Assembly: GCF_001625365.1 (NCBI RefSeq)
Contig: NZ_LJJF01000001.1
Span: 1,178,001 to 1,242,000, forward strand
Reading direction: 5' to 3'
Length of the DNA stretch: 64,000 nucleotides
Source: Streptomyces sp. MJM8645
GTDB taxonomy: Bacteria > Actinomycetota > Actinomycetes > Streptomycetales > Streptomycetaceae
In this document: piece by piece, positions 50,701 to 58,534 of the stretch
Position numbering within the stretch: the first letter of the stretch is position 1
Layout: every line of letters begins with the position of its first letter
The notes under the pieces: generated by a model
What the model saw: the letters and a program-made list of their open reading frames with translations, nothing else
What the model was told of the DNA's origin: nothing
Databases searched by the model: none
Program-made: the position numbers and the translations under genes

Positions 50701-50777
50701 GTGAAGTCCCAGCCTATCGGAATGGACCACTGGATCATCAGGTTCTGGAACTCACGCTCGCGAATACCCTTCGCCAC
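47706..50777 (-). CDS. hsdR: Type I restriction endonuclease subunit R (canonical)
   Basis: The 1023-residue protein is an EcoR124-type HsdR. The nuclease triad is intact (FDLVYWVNG Asp, then VVEVKSP with Glu and Lys at the expected spacing). So are Walker A HQGSGKTLLM, LVDEAHRTQ, GMTGTPV and motif VI QTITRPNR. It cleaves foreign DNA after ATP-driven translocation when the S subunit finds an unmethylated site. The GTG start lies 3 bp after the hsdS stop, so it is the last gene of an hsdM-hsdS-hsdR operon. Codon use is slightly less GC-biased than the flanks, suggesting separate acquisition. Confidence 0.95.
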   Translation of the reverse strand: MAKGIREREFQNLMIQWSIPIGWDFTAGRSLPRATTQTVIVGQLRDAIVRFNPGVIDGFDVDGVVEEIVATVNAVEGGLVRANEQVLRLLRGRKEFRDGDGVWHPLKVIDLEHPTANTLVVSDEVTITVPGKTSRRFDLVYWVNGLPLVVVEVKSPTAESGWIDAAHEINNVYATEYPWFFTPNVFAVASDGRKIRFGAAGAPTNLWQPFRSTADDENLSGQDDVKRSVELLLNPATVLDVLANFALFDTSGGGVDKKFLPRYPQMEAAHLIHERVLTGGQKGLIWHHQGSGKTLLMVFAASLLLADTRTESPTIILLSDRTQLVRQTSGVFTSAMGDAYFHKPASSHELRSLLADDVRGVISTTVHKFADAGKNLSTRSNIIVLVDEAHRTQSAKEKSLAGQMRAALPHAKFFGMTGTPVRNLTTDTFALFGEESDPGRVLHRYSVSRSLLDEATVPVMLDPRPVLFEIDDQELQAEFDQFADDFDLDDPDREALSRKFGRLTSVFANPDRIHAVCQDIVDHYLAGAYRNGLKAQVVAYNRELAVAYTDKINELLAGFEASQVLAEVGKHERITAEVNISVSDAKNEDPAMRPFQLSESEEEEQKRRFLSPDGQLCFLVVTSKLMTGFDAPNEGVLYLDKPLKAHTLFQTITRPNRTWVSPSGFVKTSGVVVDYIGLAEEVQRAVADPTSEGAGKGGGFVTDPSELVAEFRTTFARIEDLLVDVDGLDLTVHGYESVRAINVFLDANPGAAEVFAKDYRLLARLYPLISTDKRVTKYRDGFGLFGSVYTTLFKKSSDEERKERLAELGPMVLEIINAHVHSFNVVASQEEALVLDAQGIAILKELLALVRPKSDKDDEGKTPSAAEILDRIKAALDKGVEPGSAKYTALAERIKQLRDRIIQNSQDALEFLSEALRIARAIVNAEKHPDNAVVVLDDDHVGVLSRIIHDHAPTGLTVTERNLAEEIDQVVTRTLARSWDNADARNRGARRATAAVFRRYMLKPVGEPYDSTVAYIEAHYLVD

Positions 50778-50780
50778 TGG

Positions 50781-52016
50781 TCAGACCTCCAACTCGGCGG
50801 ACTCGATGTTGATGGTGCGGTCCAACAGCCCCGACACCAGGCTTGCGCGGGTTGCTCGGAGACTGTCTGCCTGGCCTCGGAGGGAGTCCAACGTCTCCAC
50901 GACAACGCCAAGACGCCCCGCCCAGTCCTGCTGGACGGACAACGGGACGTCCGGGATCGGGAACCTGCTGAGGGTCGCGCGGTTGATGGAGGCGATCCCT
51001 GTCGTCTGGGTGCCGAATGTCTCGAACCACTTCTGGCCGAAGGTGTTACCCCAAGCCGACACGAAATATGGGTCGAAACGTTGATCGGTGACCCGGACCC
51101 TGAAAACGTGGTTCTGGTGGATACAGTCGGGAATCTGGTCCTCCCATACATCTCCCCGACCAAGCTTGTCCTTGTCCCCACCCTCGTTCATCAGAACGTC
51201 GCCCGGCTGCAGTCGAAGCTTTTCTGCCTTGGCCTGGGTAGTCTGGATCGTCGCCACCTCAGACAAGTTCAGGTGGTGTCGATGGACATTTGCCACGCGC
51301 AGGTACGGCACCTCCACAAGGTCCGGCTGCTCAAGGTCCTTCTTGTTCTTCGTGAGACCTCCCGAGATGTCGCAGAACGACGCCAGTGGGATCGTCGCCT
51401 CGCCGGCAACCGCTGCCGCCAGTTCCCGTCCCAGCGCCCACCAAAGCTCATCGAGCACGTTCGCCTCGGCATCGAGTGCGGTGATCTGAGCGTCGACAGC
51501 GCCAATGACCTCAACAATCCGCTCCTGTACCGGCAGTGGCGGAATGTCCATGCTGATGTTGAGAAAGTCAGCGGGCTTCACCCGCTCACGCCTTCCCCCC
51601 ATTCCCTTGGAAGCCCCCTGAAGGGCATTCCACATACGCTGCGTCGTGGTGAGAATGCGAAAGAAGTCAGGGTCCGCATCGAACGAGAAGGCGAAAGTCG
51701 GGAACTCCTGTGAAGCGAACGATTCCGGCAGATCGTCGGGCGTGACGGTGATCGCGCCCTCAAACGCCTTGAGCCGACTGTAGACGAGCGCTCTCGGGCC
51801 GATCCGGTTGAGCTTCTTGTAGGAGGTCGAACTCCCCGCGACCGGATCGCGATAGAGCAGCCCTCGCCCCCTGTTCAGCACCCCCACGGTTGGGTACGTC
51901 TGTTCCGGATCCACGTCCACGGTTTCTACATTCAGTGTGAGGAACCGTGCCAGTGGCGCCCGAACCCAACCCTCCTGCACCTGGGCAGCGTGATCACTGC
52001 TCGTCGAGTCACTCAT
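50781..52016 (-). CDS. hsdS: Type I restriction-modification specificity subunit S (canonical)
   Basis: The 411-residue protein has two target-recognition domains separated by conserved helical spacers (IPPLPVQERIVEVIGAVDAQ and VPLSVQQDWAGRLGVVVETL). These set the bipartite recognition sequence, which cannot be read from the protein. The ATG at 52016 overlaps the hsdM stop by 8 bp. The length is normal for HsdS. Confidence 0.93.
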   Translation of the reverse strand: MSDSTSSDHAAQVQEGWVRAPLARFLTLNVETVDVDPEQTYPTVGVLNRGRGLLYRDPVAGSSTSYKKLNRIGPRALVYSRLKAFEGAITVTPDDLPESFASQEFPTFAFSFDADPDFFRILTTTQRMWNALQGASKGMGGRRERVKPADFLNISMDIPPLPVQERIVEVIGAVDAQITALDAEANVLDELWWALGRELAAAVAGEATIPLASFCDISGGLTKNKKDLEQPDLVEVPYLRVANVHRHHLNLSEVATIQTTQAKAEKLRLQPGDVLMNEGGDKDKLGRGDVWEDQIPDCIHQNHVFRVRVTDQRFDPYFVSAWGNTFGQKWFETFGTQTTGIASINRATLSRFPIPDVPLSVQQDWAGRLGVVVETLDSLRGQADSLRATRASLVSGLLDRTINIESAELEV

Positions 52017-53583
52017 CGAAACCCTCGATCCCGGCGGCGGCGAGCACCGCGAGCATTCGGGCCTCGGTCTTCTGTCGTTCGGCGCGGGCGATGTTGTAGG
52101 TGTCGATGAGGGTGCCGAGGTCTTCCTGCTCGGCAGCGGCCTCCTTGATGTACCTGCCGATGTTGAGGTCGTACTCGTTCGCCACGATCTCCGTGGCGGG
52201 GACGAATCGCGCCGCGAGTCCACCTTCTCCGCCAGGGTCAATAGGGTTGCCGTCGGCGTCGAATTTCGCGTTGTAGGCGGTCACGACGTCGGCGATGTCA
52301 ACGTCGGTGAGGATGTTGCGATTCTTGGCCTTGGTGAACCGCTTGGAGGCATCAATGAACAGCACACCATCCTGCCGCTCCAGGTCCTTGGTGCCGCGTG
52401 CACGGAACACCAGGATCGCCGTGGGAATGCTGGTGTTGTAGAAGAGGTTGGCAGGCAGGCCGATGACCGCTTCGAGCAGGTCGTCGCCCAGGACGCGCTG
52501 ACGAATGGCTGCTTCCTGGCCGCCGCGGAAGAGGACGCCGTGCGGTAGGACGACGCCGACTCGACCCTTCTTCGGGTCCATGCTGGCGATCATGTGCTGC
52601 ACGAACGCCCAGTCCGCAGACGCCTGCGGGGCAACCCCGCCGAGGGCGCGCGGGTCGTCGGTCCAGGGCTTCCACTTCAGGCTGTACGGCGGGTTCGCGA
52701 GGATCACATCGAACTGTGCGACGGATCCATCCGGGTTCTTGAGGCGCGGGTCCTTCAAGGTGTCGCCGACCTCGACCTGAAACTGGGTGAGGTTGTGCAT
52801 GAAGAGGTTCATGCGTGCCACACCCGCAGTGTCCGGTACGGCCTCCTGCCCGTACAGCTTGAGCGTGTAGCCACGCTTGTTGTGGGCCTTCAGGAGGTTC
52901 GCGGAGGCGATGAGCATGCCGCCCGACCCACACGTCGGGTCGTACACCGACTCGAAGCCCTTGGGGTCCAGGACCTCGACGATCAGCTCGACGACCTCGC
53001 GTGGGGTGAAGAACTGGCCGGCGCGGGTGCCGGACCCGTCCGAGAACCGCTTCAACAAGTACTCGTACGCCCCACCGAGCACGTCGTAGGACATGTTGCC
53101 CTCGTGCATCTTCGGGGTGCGGTCCATTGCCTGCATGACCGCCGCCAACACCTCGCCTGACAGTACCTCTTCGGAGGCCCAGGTCATGGACCCGAAGATG
53201 CGGGAGAACTTGTCAGGGTTGGCCGTCTCGATGGCTTGGAGGGAGGCACGGACCCGCTGGCCGAGGCCGGGCTGGGTGATGGTGCCGAGGATCGACGTCC
53301 AGGAGGCTCGCCGTTCCTGGACGGTGCCGGGGTGGATGAACGGGATATCGAACGACTGGTAGTCGCGGTACTCGATCTCACGGGCTTCCTCGACGGAGAG
53401 ACCGGCCAGGCCCTCGTTTTCAGCCAGGAACTCCTGGTGACGGTGCTCCCAGGTGTCCGACAGGTACTTCCAGAACATCAGCGGGAAGACGACCGAGGAG
53501 TACTGCGCTTCGGGCATCGCCACGCGCAACTCGTCGGCGGCATCCCACAACCGACTCTCGATCTCCTGCTGGGTGACTACCAT
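52009..53583 (-). CDS. hsdM: Type I restriction-modification methylase subunit M (canonical)
   Basis: The 524-residue protein has the N-terminal HsdM_N helical domain, RAGQFFTPREVVELIVEVL, the SAM motif YDPTCGSGGML and the catalytic motif ILANPPYS. It methylates adenine at the HsdS-defined site, marking the element and host as self. It is the first gene of the leftward hsdMSR operon and is apparently fully active, unlike the HsdM part of the fusion at 40563-43475. Confidence 0.96.
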   Translation of the reverse strand: MVVTQQEIESRLWDAADELRVAMPEAQYSSVVFPLMFWKYLSDTWEHRHQEFLAENEGLAGLSVEEAREIEYRDYQSFDIPFIHPGTVQERRASWTSILGTITQPGLGQRVRASLQAIETANPDKFSRIFGSMTWASEEVLSGEVLAAVMQAMDRTPKMHEGNMSYDVLGGAYEYLLKRFSDGSGTRAGQFFTPREVVELIVEVLDPKGFESVYDPTCGSGGMLIASANLLKAHNKRGYTLKLYGQEAVPDTAGVARMNLFMHNLTQFQVEVGDTLKDPRLKNPDGSVAQFDVILANPPYSLKWKPWTDDPRALGGVAPQASADWAFVQHMIASMDPKKGRVGVVLPHGVLFRGGQEAAIRQRVLGDDLLEAVIGLPANLFYNTSIPTAILVFRARGTKDLERQDGVLFIDASKRFTKAKNRNILTDVDIADVVTAYNAKFDADGNPIDPGGEGGLAARFVPATEIVANEYDLNIGRYIKEAAAEQEDLGTLIDTYNIARAERQKTEARMLAVLAAAGIEGFDE

Positions 53584-53899
53584 CAGTCAGGGGTGTCCTT
53601 GCTCGTCAAAGGGCGGCGACCCGGAGGTCGTGGTGTTCCTGCTGGTCACCCAATTTCGAGCATGCTCGGCGTGTACAGCCGAGCGTGCCCTGCCGGGTGG
53701 ACCCAAGCGGGGCGTCGTAGTCCCTACGCGGGCGACTCGCCAACGATATCCCTCTCCTAGGACAAGCAAGCGGCGTGGTCGGCACCGGCCAGACACCCCG
53801 CGTCTGGCCTTGAACTGGCGAAGCGCGCCCGCCTTAAAGGGAATACCCGATTCCTCTTTTCGATTGGTCTCTTCGTAGGGTCCTGCGAAGGGGGCGTAG
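53584..53899. other. Divergent promoter region of hsdMSR and the nuclease gene
   Basis: No gene is supported. An 11-bp inverted repeat with one mismatch (53660-53670 and 53678-53688) is a possible operator or hairpin. The last 60 bp are AT-richer and probably contain the nuclease promoter. Confidence 0.45.
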
Positions 53900-54847
53900 G
53901 TGGCCGATCTGAAGGTGTTCCGGCGGGGTGCCGATGGCCGGGATGTCGAGCTGCGGGGTTCGACGGTGGCACGGGAGCGGGAGCTGCAGCGGCGGGTCGA
54001 GGGGGCGCTGGAGGCGATGCTGGGGGTGCGGTTCCTGGCTTCGGAGTACGCGACGGGGCCGTGGCATCAGGGGCGGATCGACACATTGGGGCTGGACGAG
54101 GACGGCGTGCCGGCGGTCATCGAGTTCAAGCGCGGGCGCGATGCCGGGGTGATCGCCCAGGCCGGGTCCTACCTGGTCTGGCTGCTGGCGCACCGGCACG
54201 AGTTCGAGGCGCTGGTGCGCAGACGGCTGGGAGCCGGGGCTGCGGAGGCTGTTGACTGGCGGCGGCCTCGGGTGATCTGCGTCGCGGGCGAGTTCTCGCG
54301 CCATGACCGGGCTGCTGCTTCGCTCTACCAGCGGGATCACCGCGTGGACCTGGTGCGCTACCGCGTCTTCGGGCCGGACCTGCTGACACTGCAGCTGGTC
54401 GAGACCGTTCCGGGCTTCTCTGCTTCCGGTGCCTCGTCGATGCCGGCTGCTCCGGCCGACGAGGCAAGCGACGAGCCGGAGGTGGTAGCGGTGCCGGCGG
54501 GGTCCTCGCAGGTGGAGGTGCCGGAATGCCTGCGGGAGCTGTACGGCGAGCTGGACGAGGCGCTGACCGCAGCGGGTGAGCTGGAGGTGGTGGTGCTCAA
54601 GCACTACATCGCCTACAAGCGGCTGCTGAACGTGGCGTCGGTGGTCTTCCGCCCGTCGCCGTCGCATCGGGCGCTGCTGGTGTATCTGCGGCTGGACCCG
54701 GACACGGTGGAGCTGGAGCAGGGCTTCACCCGCGACGTGCGCGGCATCGGGCACCTGGGGACGGGGGACCTGGAGGTGCGGATCGCCTCGTCGGCGGACG
54801 TGGAGAAGGCGGTGCCGTTGATCCGGCAGGCGGTCGAGGAGTCCTGA
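53900..54847 (+). CDS. PD-(D/E)XK nuclease (NucS/DUF91-like) with DUF5655-like C terminus
   Basis: The 315-residue protein has an N-terminal nuclease-like fold (about 1-170), with RIDTLGLDEDG followed by VIEFKRGRD, so the Asp, Glu and Lys residues are all present. After a Pro/Ala linker, the C-terminal half (AYKRLLNVASVVFRPSPSH, LLVYLRLDP) matches DUF5655, a domain often joined to predicted nucleases. The start is GTG 53900 after GAAGGGGG. It is divergent from hsdMSR and may be a further defence or DNA-processing gene of the element. Confidence 0.75.
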   Translation: MADLKVFRRGADGRDVELRGSTVARERELQRRVEGALEAMLGVRFLASEYATGPWHQGRIDTLGLDEDGVPAVIEFKRGRDAGVIAQAGSYLVWLLAHRHEFEALVRRRLGAGAAEAVDWRRPRVICVAGEFSRHDRAAASLYQRDHRVDLVRYRVFGPDLLTLQLVETVPGFSASGASSMPAAPADEASDEPEVVAVPAGSSQVEVPECLRELYGELDEALTAAGELEVVVLKHYIAYKRLLNVASVVFRPSPSHRALLVYLRLDPDTVELEQGFTRDVRGIGHLGTGDLEVRIASSADVEKAVPLIRQAVEES

Positions 54848-54857
54848 GGAGGCGGGA

Positions 54858-54890
54858 AGGGCGGCTGGAGTCTGGTGCTCCGGCCGCCCT
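54858..54890. terminator. Bidirectional terminator
   Basis: Positions 54858-54870 pair with 54878-54890 over 13 bp with one G-T wobble. The loop is 7 nt, and TTTCGCGTCTT follows. It lies between the convergent nuclease and methyltransferase genes. Confidence 0.75.
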
Positions 54891-54931
54891 TTCGCGTCTT
54901 CGGCCCCTCTGCCGGGTGACGGTTCTCACGC

Positions 54932-55678
54932 TCACGCCTCCGGTCCGGCAAGGACGAGGTCGTCCTTGGTCAGCTCAGCACGCAGCCGCTGTTCGGCAAC
55001 GTCGGCGTAGTGCGGGCTGAGTTCGATGCCGACGAAGCGCCGACCTTCACGCAGGGCGGCGACGCCGGTCGAGCCGCTGCCGGTGAACGGGTCGAGGACG
55101 GCGCCGTTCTCGGGGCAGATCTGGACGAGCTGCTGCATGATCTCCAGCGGCTTCTGGGTGATGTGAACCCGGTCCTTGCGGGGCTGGGAAGCGGTGAAGT
55201 GACCGGGCAGGTAGAGGTCGCGGCTGTTGTCGAGGGTGCCCTTGACGCCCCAGGTGATGAACTCCGCGGACTGCTTGAAGCCGCCCTTGCGGGGTCGGCT
55301 GGCGGGCTTGATCCAGGGGATGGTGCCCTGCCAGGTCCAGCCAGCCATCTGCAGCGCGTCGGACGTGGTCGGCTCCTGCCGCCAGTCAGAGAAGACCATG
55401 GCGACCGAGTGCTCGGTGCTCGCCCGGTACGCCTCGGTCAGCAGCTCGGTGAGCCAGGAGCGGTAGGAGCGCTGGTCGCGGTTCTCGCCGGGGAAGGTCT
55501 TGAGGTCGTGGGCGGAGCCGGTCTGCACGTACTTGGCGCGGGCGTCGCGGCTGGTGCGCTCGGAGCTGGTCCGGCCGCCCGAGTTGTACGGCGGGTCGGT
55601 GATGACGGCGTTGACGGACTCGTCAGGGAGGGTCTTCAGCACGGTGAGGGCGTCGCCTCGGTGCAGCTGGTAGCTCAT
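54932..55678 (-). CDS. Solitary DNA methyltransferase, beta class (N4/N6)
   Basis: The 248-residue protein has the catalytic motif DPPYNSGG near residue 32 and the SAM motif DPFTGSGSTGVAA near residue 200. The order is that of beta-class amino-methyltransferases. No cognate restriction gene is adjacent. Such orphan methylases are common on actinobacterial mobile elements, where they protect the element or alter gene expression. GAAGGAAG precedes the ATG at 55678. The base and site modified are unknown. It might write the mark sensed by the RAMA-like domain of the same element; this is speculation. Confidence 0.9.
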   Translation of the reverse strand: MSYQLHRGDALTVLKTLPDESVNAVITDPPYNSGGRTSSERTSRDARAKYVQTGSAHDLKTFPGENRDQRSYRSWLTELLTEAYRASTEHSVAMVFSDWRQEPTTSDALQMAGWTWQGTIPWIKPASRPRKGGFKQSAEFITWGVKGTLDNSRDLYLPGHFTASQPRKDRVHITQKPLEIMQQLVQICPENGAVLDPFTGSGSTGVAALREGRRFVGIELSPHYADVAEQRLRAELTKDDLVLAGPEA

Positions 55679-56254
55679 GGGTCTTCCTTCGGGGCATGGT
55701 GCTTGGGCCCGCTCCGGGCGGCGCCCGGCGGCAGCCGCCGGGAGCGGGGATGCCGAGGAAGGTAGCCGCGATCGGCGGCCGTACCTAATGAGCGCGACGG
55801 GGTGCCGGGCTCGGCCGGGGGTCGTTTGGTGCGGCCGACTTTCGCGTCTACTGTCTCGCCATGCCAACCGGGCAGCAGGCCAAACGGCCCCGGCCCGGCG
55901 CGCGTTGATCCGTACCGCCCAGTGCAGGCGCGACCACGTGCGGGCAGCGTCCCCTTCCCCCTGAGTCCCGAGGAGCGCCGTCGTGTTCCGGCTGAGATTA
56001 CGAGCGCGGCTGGCTGCCGCGCGTGACCCGAGACCGGCGTCCTGGAGCTACCAACTCCCGTGACCCGGGCCCGCTCTGAGCAAGGGCAATTTCACCACCG
56101 GCGCGGTGCCGGCGACTTCTTTGCACGAGAGGCCGGCACCGCGTTCTCCTACGAATCCCCGAGGAGCCGCTGCGATGCAGCATGCCCTGGCACACCCATG
56201 CCCTCATTCTCTTACGCCGCCCGGTCGGCCGCTGTCCGGTGACCGGGGGCCGTC
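55679..56254. other. Intergenic region before the conjugation module
   Basis: No supported gene. CGCGGTGCCGGC (56102-56113) and GCCGGCACCGCG (56132-56143) form a perfect 12-bp inverted repeat with an 18-nt spacer, a possible operator or attenuator ahead of the conjugation genes. Confidence 0.5.
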
Positions 56255-57436
56255 GTGAAGAAGACGGTCGGCGCACTCGTCGGCGTCGTCGCCTGCGGTC
56301 CGCTGGTGCTGGCCTTGCCCGTCGCGATCGTCGGCGCAGGCAGCGCCTCGGCCGCCGCGTCCAGTTCCTGCCCTCCCGGTGGAAATCCGCAGGGTGTGGA
56401 TTCCTCGGCGGTGGCGGCGCAGGTCGAGGCGATCCTCAAGGGCTCCAGTCCGCTGTCGGCTCCGGCCGTGGCAGGGCTGAGCAAGCCGTCCGAGCAAATC
56501 CCCAACGCCCGGACGATCCAGGCCACCGGTGTCGCGATGCACATACCCGTGCGCGGGCAGGTCGTCGCCCTGGCAACGGCCCTACAGGAGAGCGAACTCC
56601 GCAACGTCAACAGCGGCGACCGGGACTCGCTCGGCCTCTTCCAGCAGCGGCCCTCGCAGGGCTGGGGCACCCCGGAGCAGATCATGCAGCCGGTGTACGC
56701 CTCGACGAAGTTCTACGAGGCGCTGCAGAAGGTCAGCGGCTGGGAGTCGATGACCGTCACCCAGGCCGCCCAGGCGGTGCAGCGCTCCGGCTTCCCGGAC
56801 GCGTATGCCAAGTGGCAGCCTCTGGCGGAGGCGCTCCAGAAGGCCCTCGCACCGCTCCTCGCCCCCGCTCCCGGCGCGTCGCCCACGGCGAACCCGACGC
56901 CGGCACCGACGCCAACGGCCGGCGCGAGCGCCAGTCCGACAGCGGGGGGTGGCTGCGGGACGCCCACGGCGGGCGGTGACGGCAGCGACTTCGGCACGAT
57001 CCCCGCGGGCTCGCTGCCCAACGGCTACACGATCCCGGCGGATGCGCCGCAGTCGGTGCAGACCGCGATCCGTTGGGCGCTGGGCCAGTTGGGCACCGCC
57101 TACCAGTGGGGTGGCACGTGCGCGTCCTCGCACGGGGCGGACCCGATGGGCAGGTGTGACTGCTCGTCGCTGATGCAGATGGCCTACCGCGCGGCCGGCG
57201 TCTCGCTGGAGCGGACCACGTACGACCAGGTCAAGCAGGGCACCGCCGTCTCGGCGGACTCGCTCAAGCCGGGCGACCTGCTGTTCACCCGGGGCAGCGC
57301 CGCCGTGCCGGAGCACGTCGGCATGTTCATCGGTTCGGGGCTGATCGTGCACGCGCCGAAGACCGGTGACGTGGTCAAGATCTCGACCTTGGCCTCGTGG
57401 CGGCCGGAGATCCTCGCCGCCCGCCGGGTCGCCTGA
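56255..57436 (+). CDS. Conjugation peptidoglycan hydrolase: SLT-like plus NlpC/P60
   Basis: The 393-residue exported protein has a signal peptide, a lysozyme/SLT-like domain and an Ala/Pro/Thr linker. The SLT-like domain has catalytic Glu112 in ATALQESELRN and GLFQQRPSQGWGT. A C-terminal NlpC/P60 endopeptidase has Cys303 in CDCSSLMQ and His354 in EHVGMFIG. It should open the cell wall for the transfer channel, like VirB1. GTG 56255 follows GGGGG. It is the first gene of the rightward conjugation module. Confidence 0.9.
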   Translation: MKKTVGALVGVVACGPLVLALPVAIVGAGSASAAASSSCPPGGNPQGVDSSAVAAQVEAILKGSSPLSAPAVAGLSKPSEQIPNARTIQATGVAMHIPVRGQVVALATALQESELRNVNSGDRDSLGLFQQRPSQGWGTPEQIMQPVYASTKFYEALQKVSGWESMTVTQAAQAVQRSGFPDAYAKWQPLAEALQKALAPLLAPAPGASPTANPTPAPTPTAGASASPTAGGGCGTPTAGGDGSDFGTIPAGSLPNGYTIPADAPQSVQTAIRWALGQLGTAYQWGGTCASSHGADPMGRCDCSSLMQMAYRAAGVSLERTTYDQVKQGTAVSADSLKPGDLLFTRGSAAVPEHVGMFIGSGLIVHAPKTGDVVKISTLASWRPEILAARRVA

Positions 57437-57515
57437 CCGGCGCCCTCCCCTCCTCTCCTCTTCTCCCCTTTCTCTGGGCTGCCTTCGCGCGCCCTGAACC
57501 GCTCTGGAGCTTCCC

Positions 57516-57824
57516 TTGTATCTCGCGGACGCAGTCGTACAGCTCGCCTACGACCCCGGCATCACCCCCAACGAGGGCGGCCTGCCCGGCCTTTCGGTCC
57601 TCAAGCAGGTGATGGGCAGCCTGAACTTGTTCGGGATCATCGCGGTCGTCGGCGCCCTGGCCGTCAGCGCCGGGGTGTGGGCCTGGGGCCACCACTCCGG
57701 CGGCCACCAGGCCGAGGCCAACGGCAAGAAGGGCGTGCTCGTCAGCGCGGGTGCCGCCCTGCTGCTGGGCGCCGCGAACGGCGTCGTCTCGTTCTTCTCG
57801 ACGCTCGGAAGCCAGGTCAAGTGA
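57516..57824 (+). CDS. Small two-helix membrane protein (DUF6112-like, pilin-type position)
   Basis: The 102-residue protein starts at TTG with GGAG upstream. It has two hydrophobic segments (FGIIAVVGALAVSAGVWAWG and VLVSAGAALLLGAANGVVSFF) separated by a polar HHSGGHQAEANGKKG loop. The size and topology are like VirB2/TrbC-type subunits, and its position just after the wall hydrolase fits. Its stop overlaps the next ATG by 1 nt. Confidence 0.78.
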   Translation: MYLADAVVQLAYDPGITPNEGGLPGLSVLKQVMGSLNLFGIIAVVGALAVSAGVWAWGHHSGGHQAEANGKKGVLVSAGAALLLGAANGVVSFFSTLGSQVK

Positions 57825-58519
57825 TGCAGAAACGTTCCCTCTTCTCGGGCCCTCGCCCAGGCGGCTCCGGCGGCGCGCTGGTGCGCCGCCGGGCGCTGCT
57901 GGGCTCGCTCGTCCTGGTGGTGCTCGTCGCCGCTGCCGGCGTGCTGGCCTACGTCACCCGGGACGGGCGCGAGGCCACCAACCCGGCTGCTGCGGCTACA
58001 GGTTCGACCGCGCCCTCCGCGCCGGTGGCTTCACCGTCGCCGGGCGGGCATGCGAAGTCGCTGCCGGGTCCGCCCTCGACGCACGATCCGATCGCGTTCG
58101 CGAAGGCGGCGGCGGTGGCGCTGTGGTCGTACGACACCCGCTCCTCCTCCCAGCCGGAGCTGGTGGCCTCCCTCCACCGGTGGCTGACCGGCGAGGGGCA
58201 GTACCTCGACGCCGACTCGGTCGACCGTCTGGTGCCCTCGCCGGTGCTGTGGGGGCGGATGGCCGACTCCGGGCAGTTCGCCACCGCGACCGCGGACGAG
58301 GCGCACTTCCCGGACCGGTTCACCAAGGCGCTGCAGGCCGATCCGGGGGCGATCACGCAGGCGTACGTCTACGCCGTGACCGTCTCCGGGAAGCAGTCGA
58401 TCTCCTGGAACGGCGCCCCGCAGGGCGGGGCCGAGGACCGTTCGGCCACCCTCGCCGTGCAGTGCCGTCCTGACCGCCCGTGTGCCCTGGCCGGTGTGCT
58501 GCCGGCCGTGTCGCCCTGA
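57824..58519 (+). CDS. VirB8/TcpC-like conjugation membrane protein
   Basis: The 231-residue protein has one transmembrane helix (about 28-45), a Ser/Pro linker and an extracytoplasmic NTF2-like domain. That domain (FAKAAAVALWSYDTRSSSQP, YVYAVTVSGKQSISWNG) resembles TcpC/VirB8 proteins, which form the periplasmic scaffold of conjugation channels. It overlaps the previous gene by 1 nt. Confidence 0.7.
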   Translation: MQKRSLFSGPRPGGSGGALVRRRALLGSLVLVVLVAAAGVLAYVTRDGREATNPAAAATGSTAPSAPVASPSPGGHAKSLPGPPSTHDPIAFAKAAAVALWSYDTRSSSQPELVASLHRWLTGEGQYLDADSVDRLVPSPVLWGRMADSGQFATATADEAHFPDRFTKALQADPGAITQAYVYAVTVSGKQSISWNGAPQGGAEDRSATLAVQCRPDRPCALAGVLPAVSP

Positions 58520-58534
58520 CCTGGGGAGTTCCTC

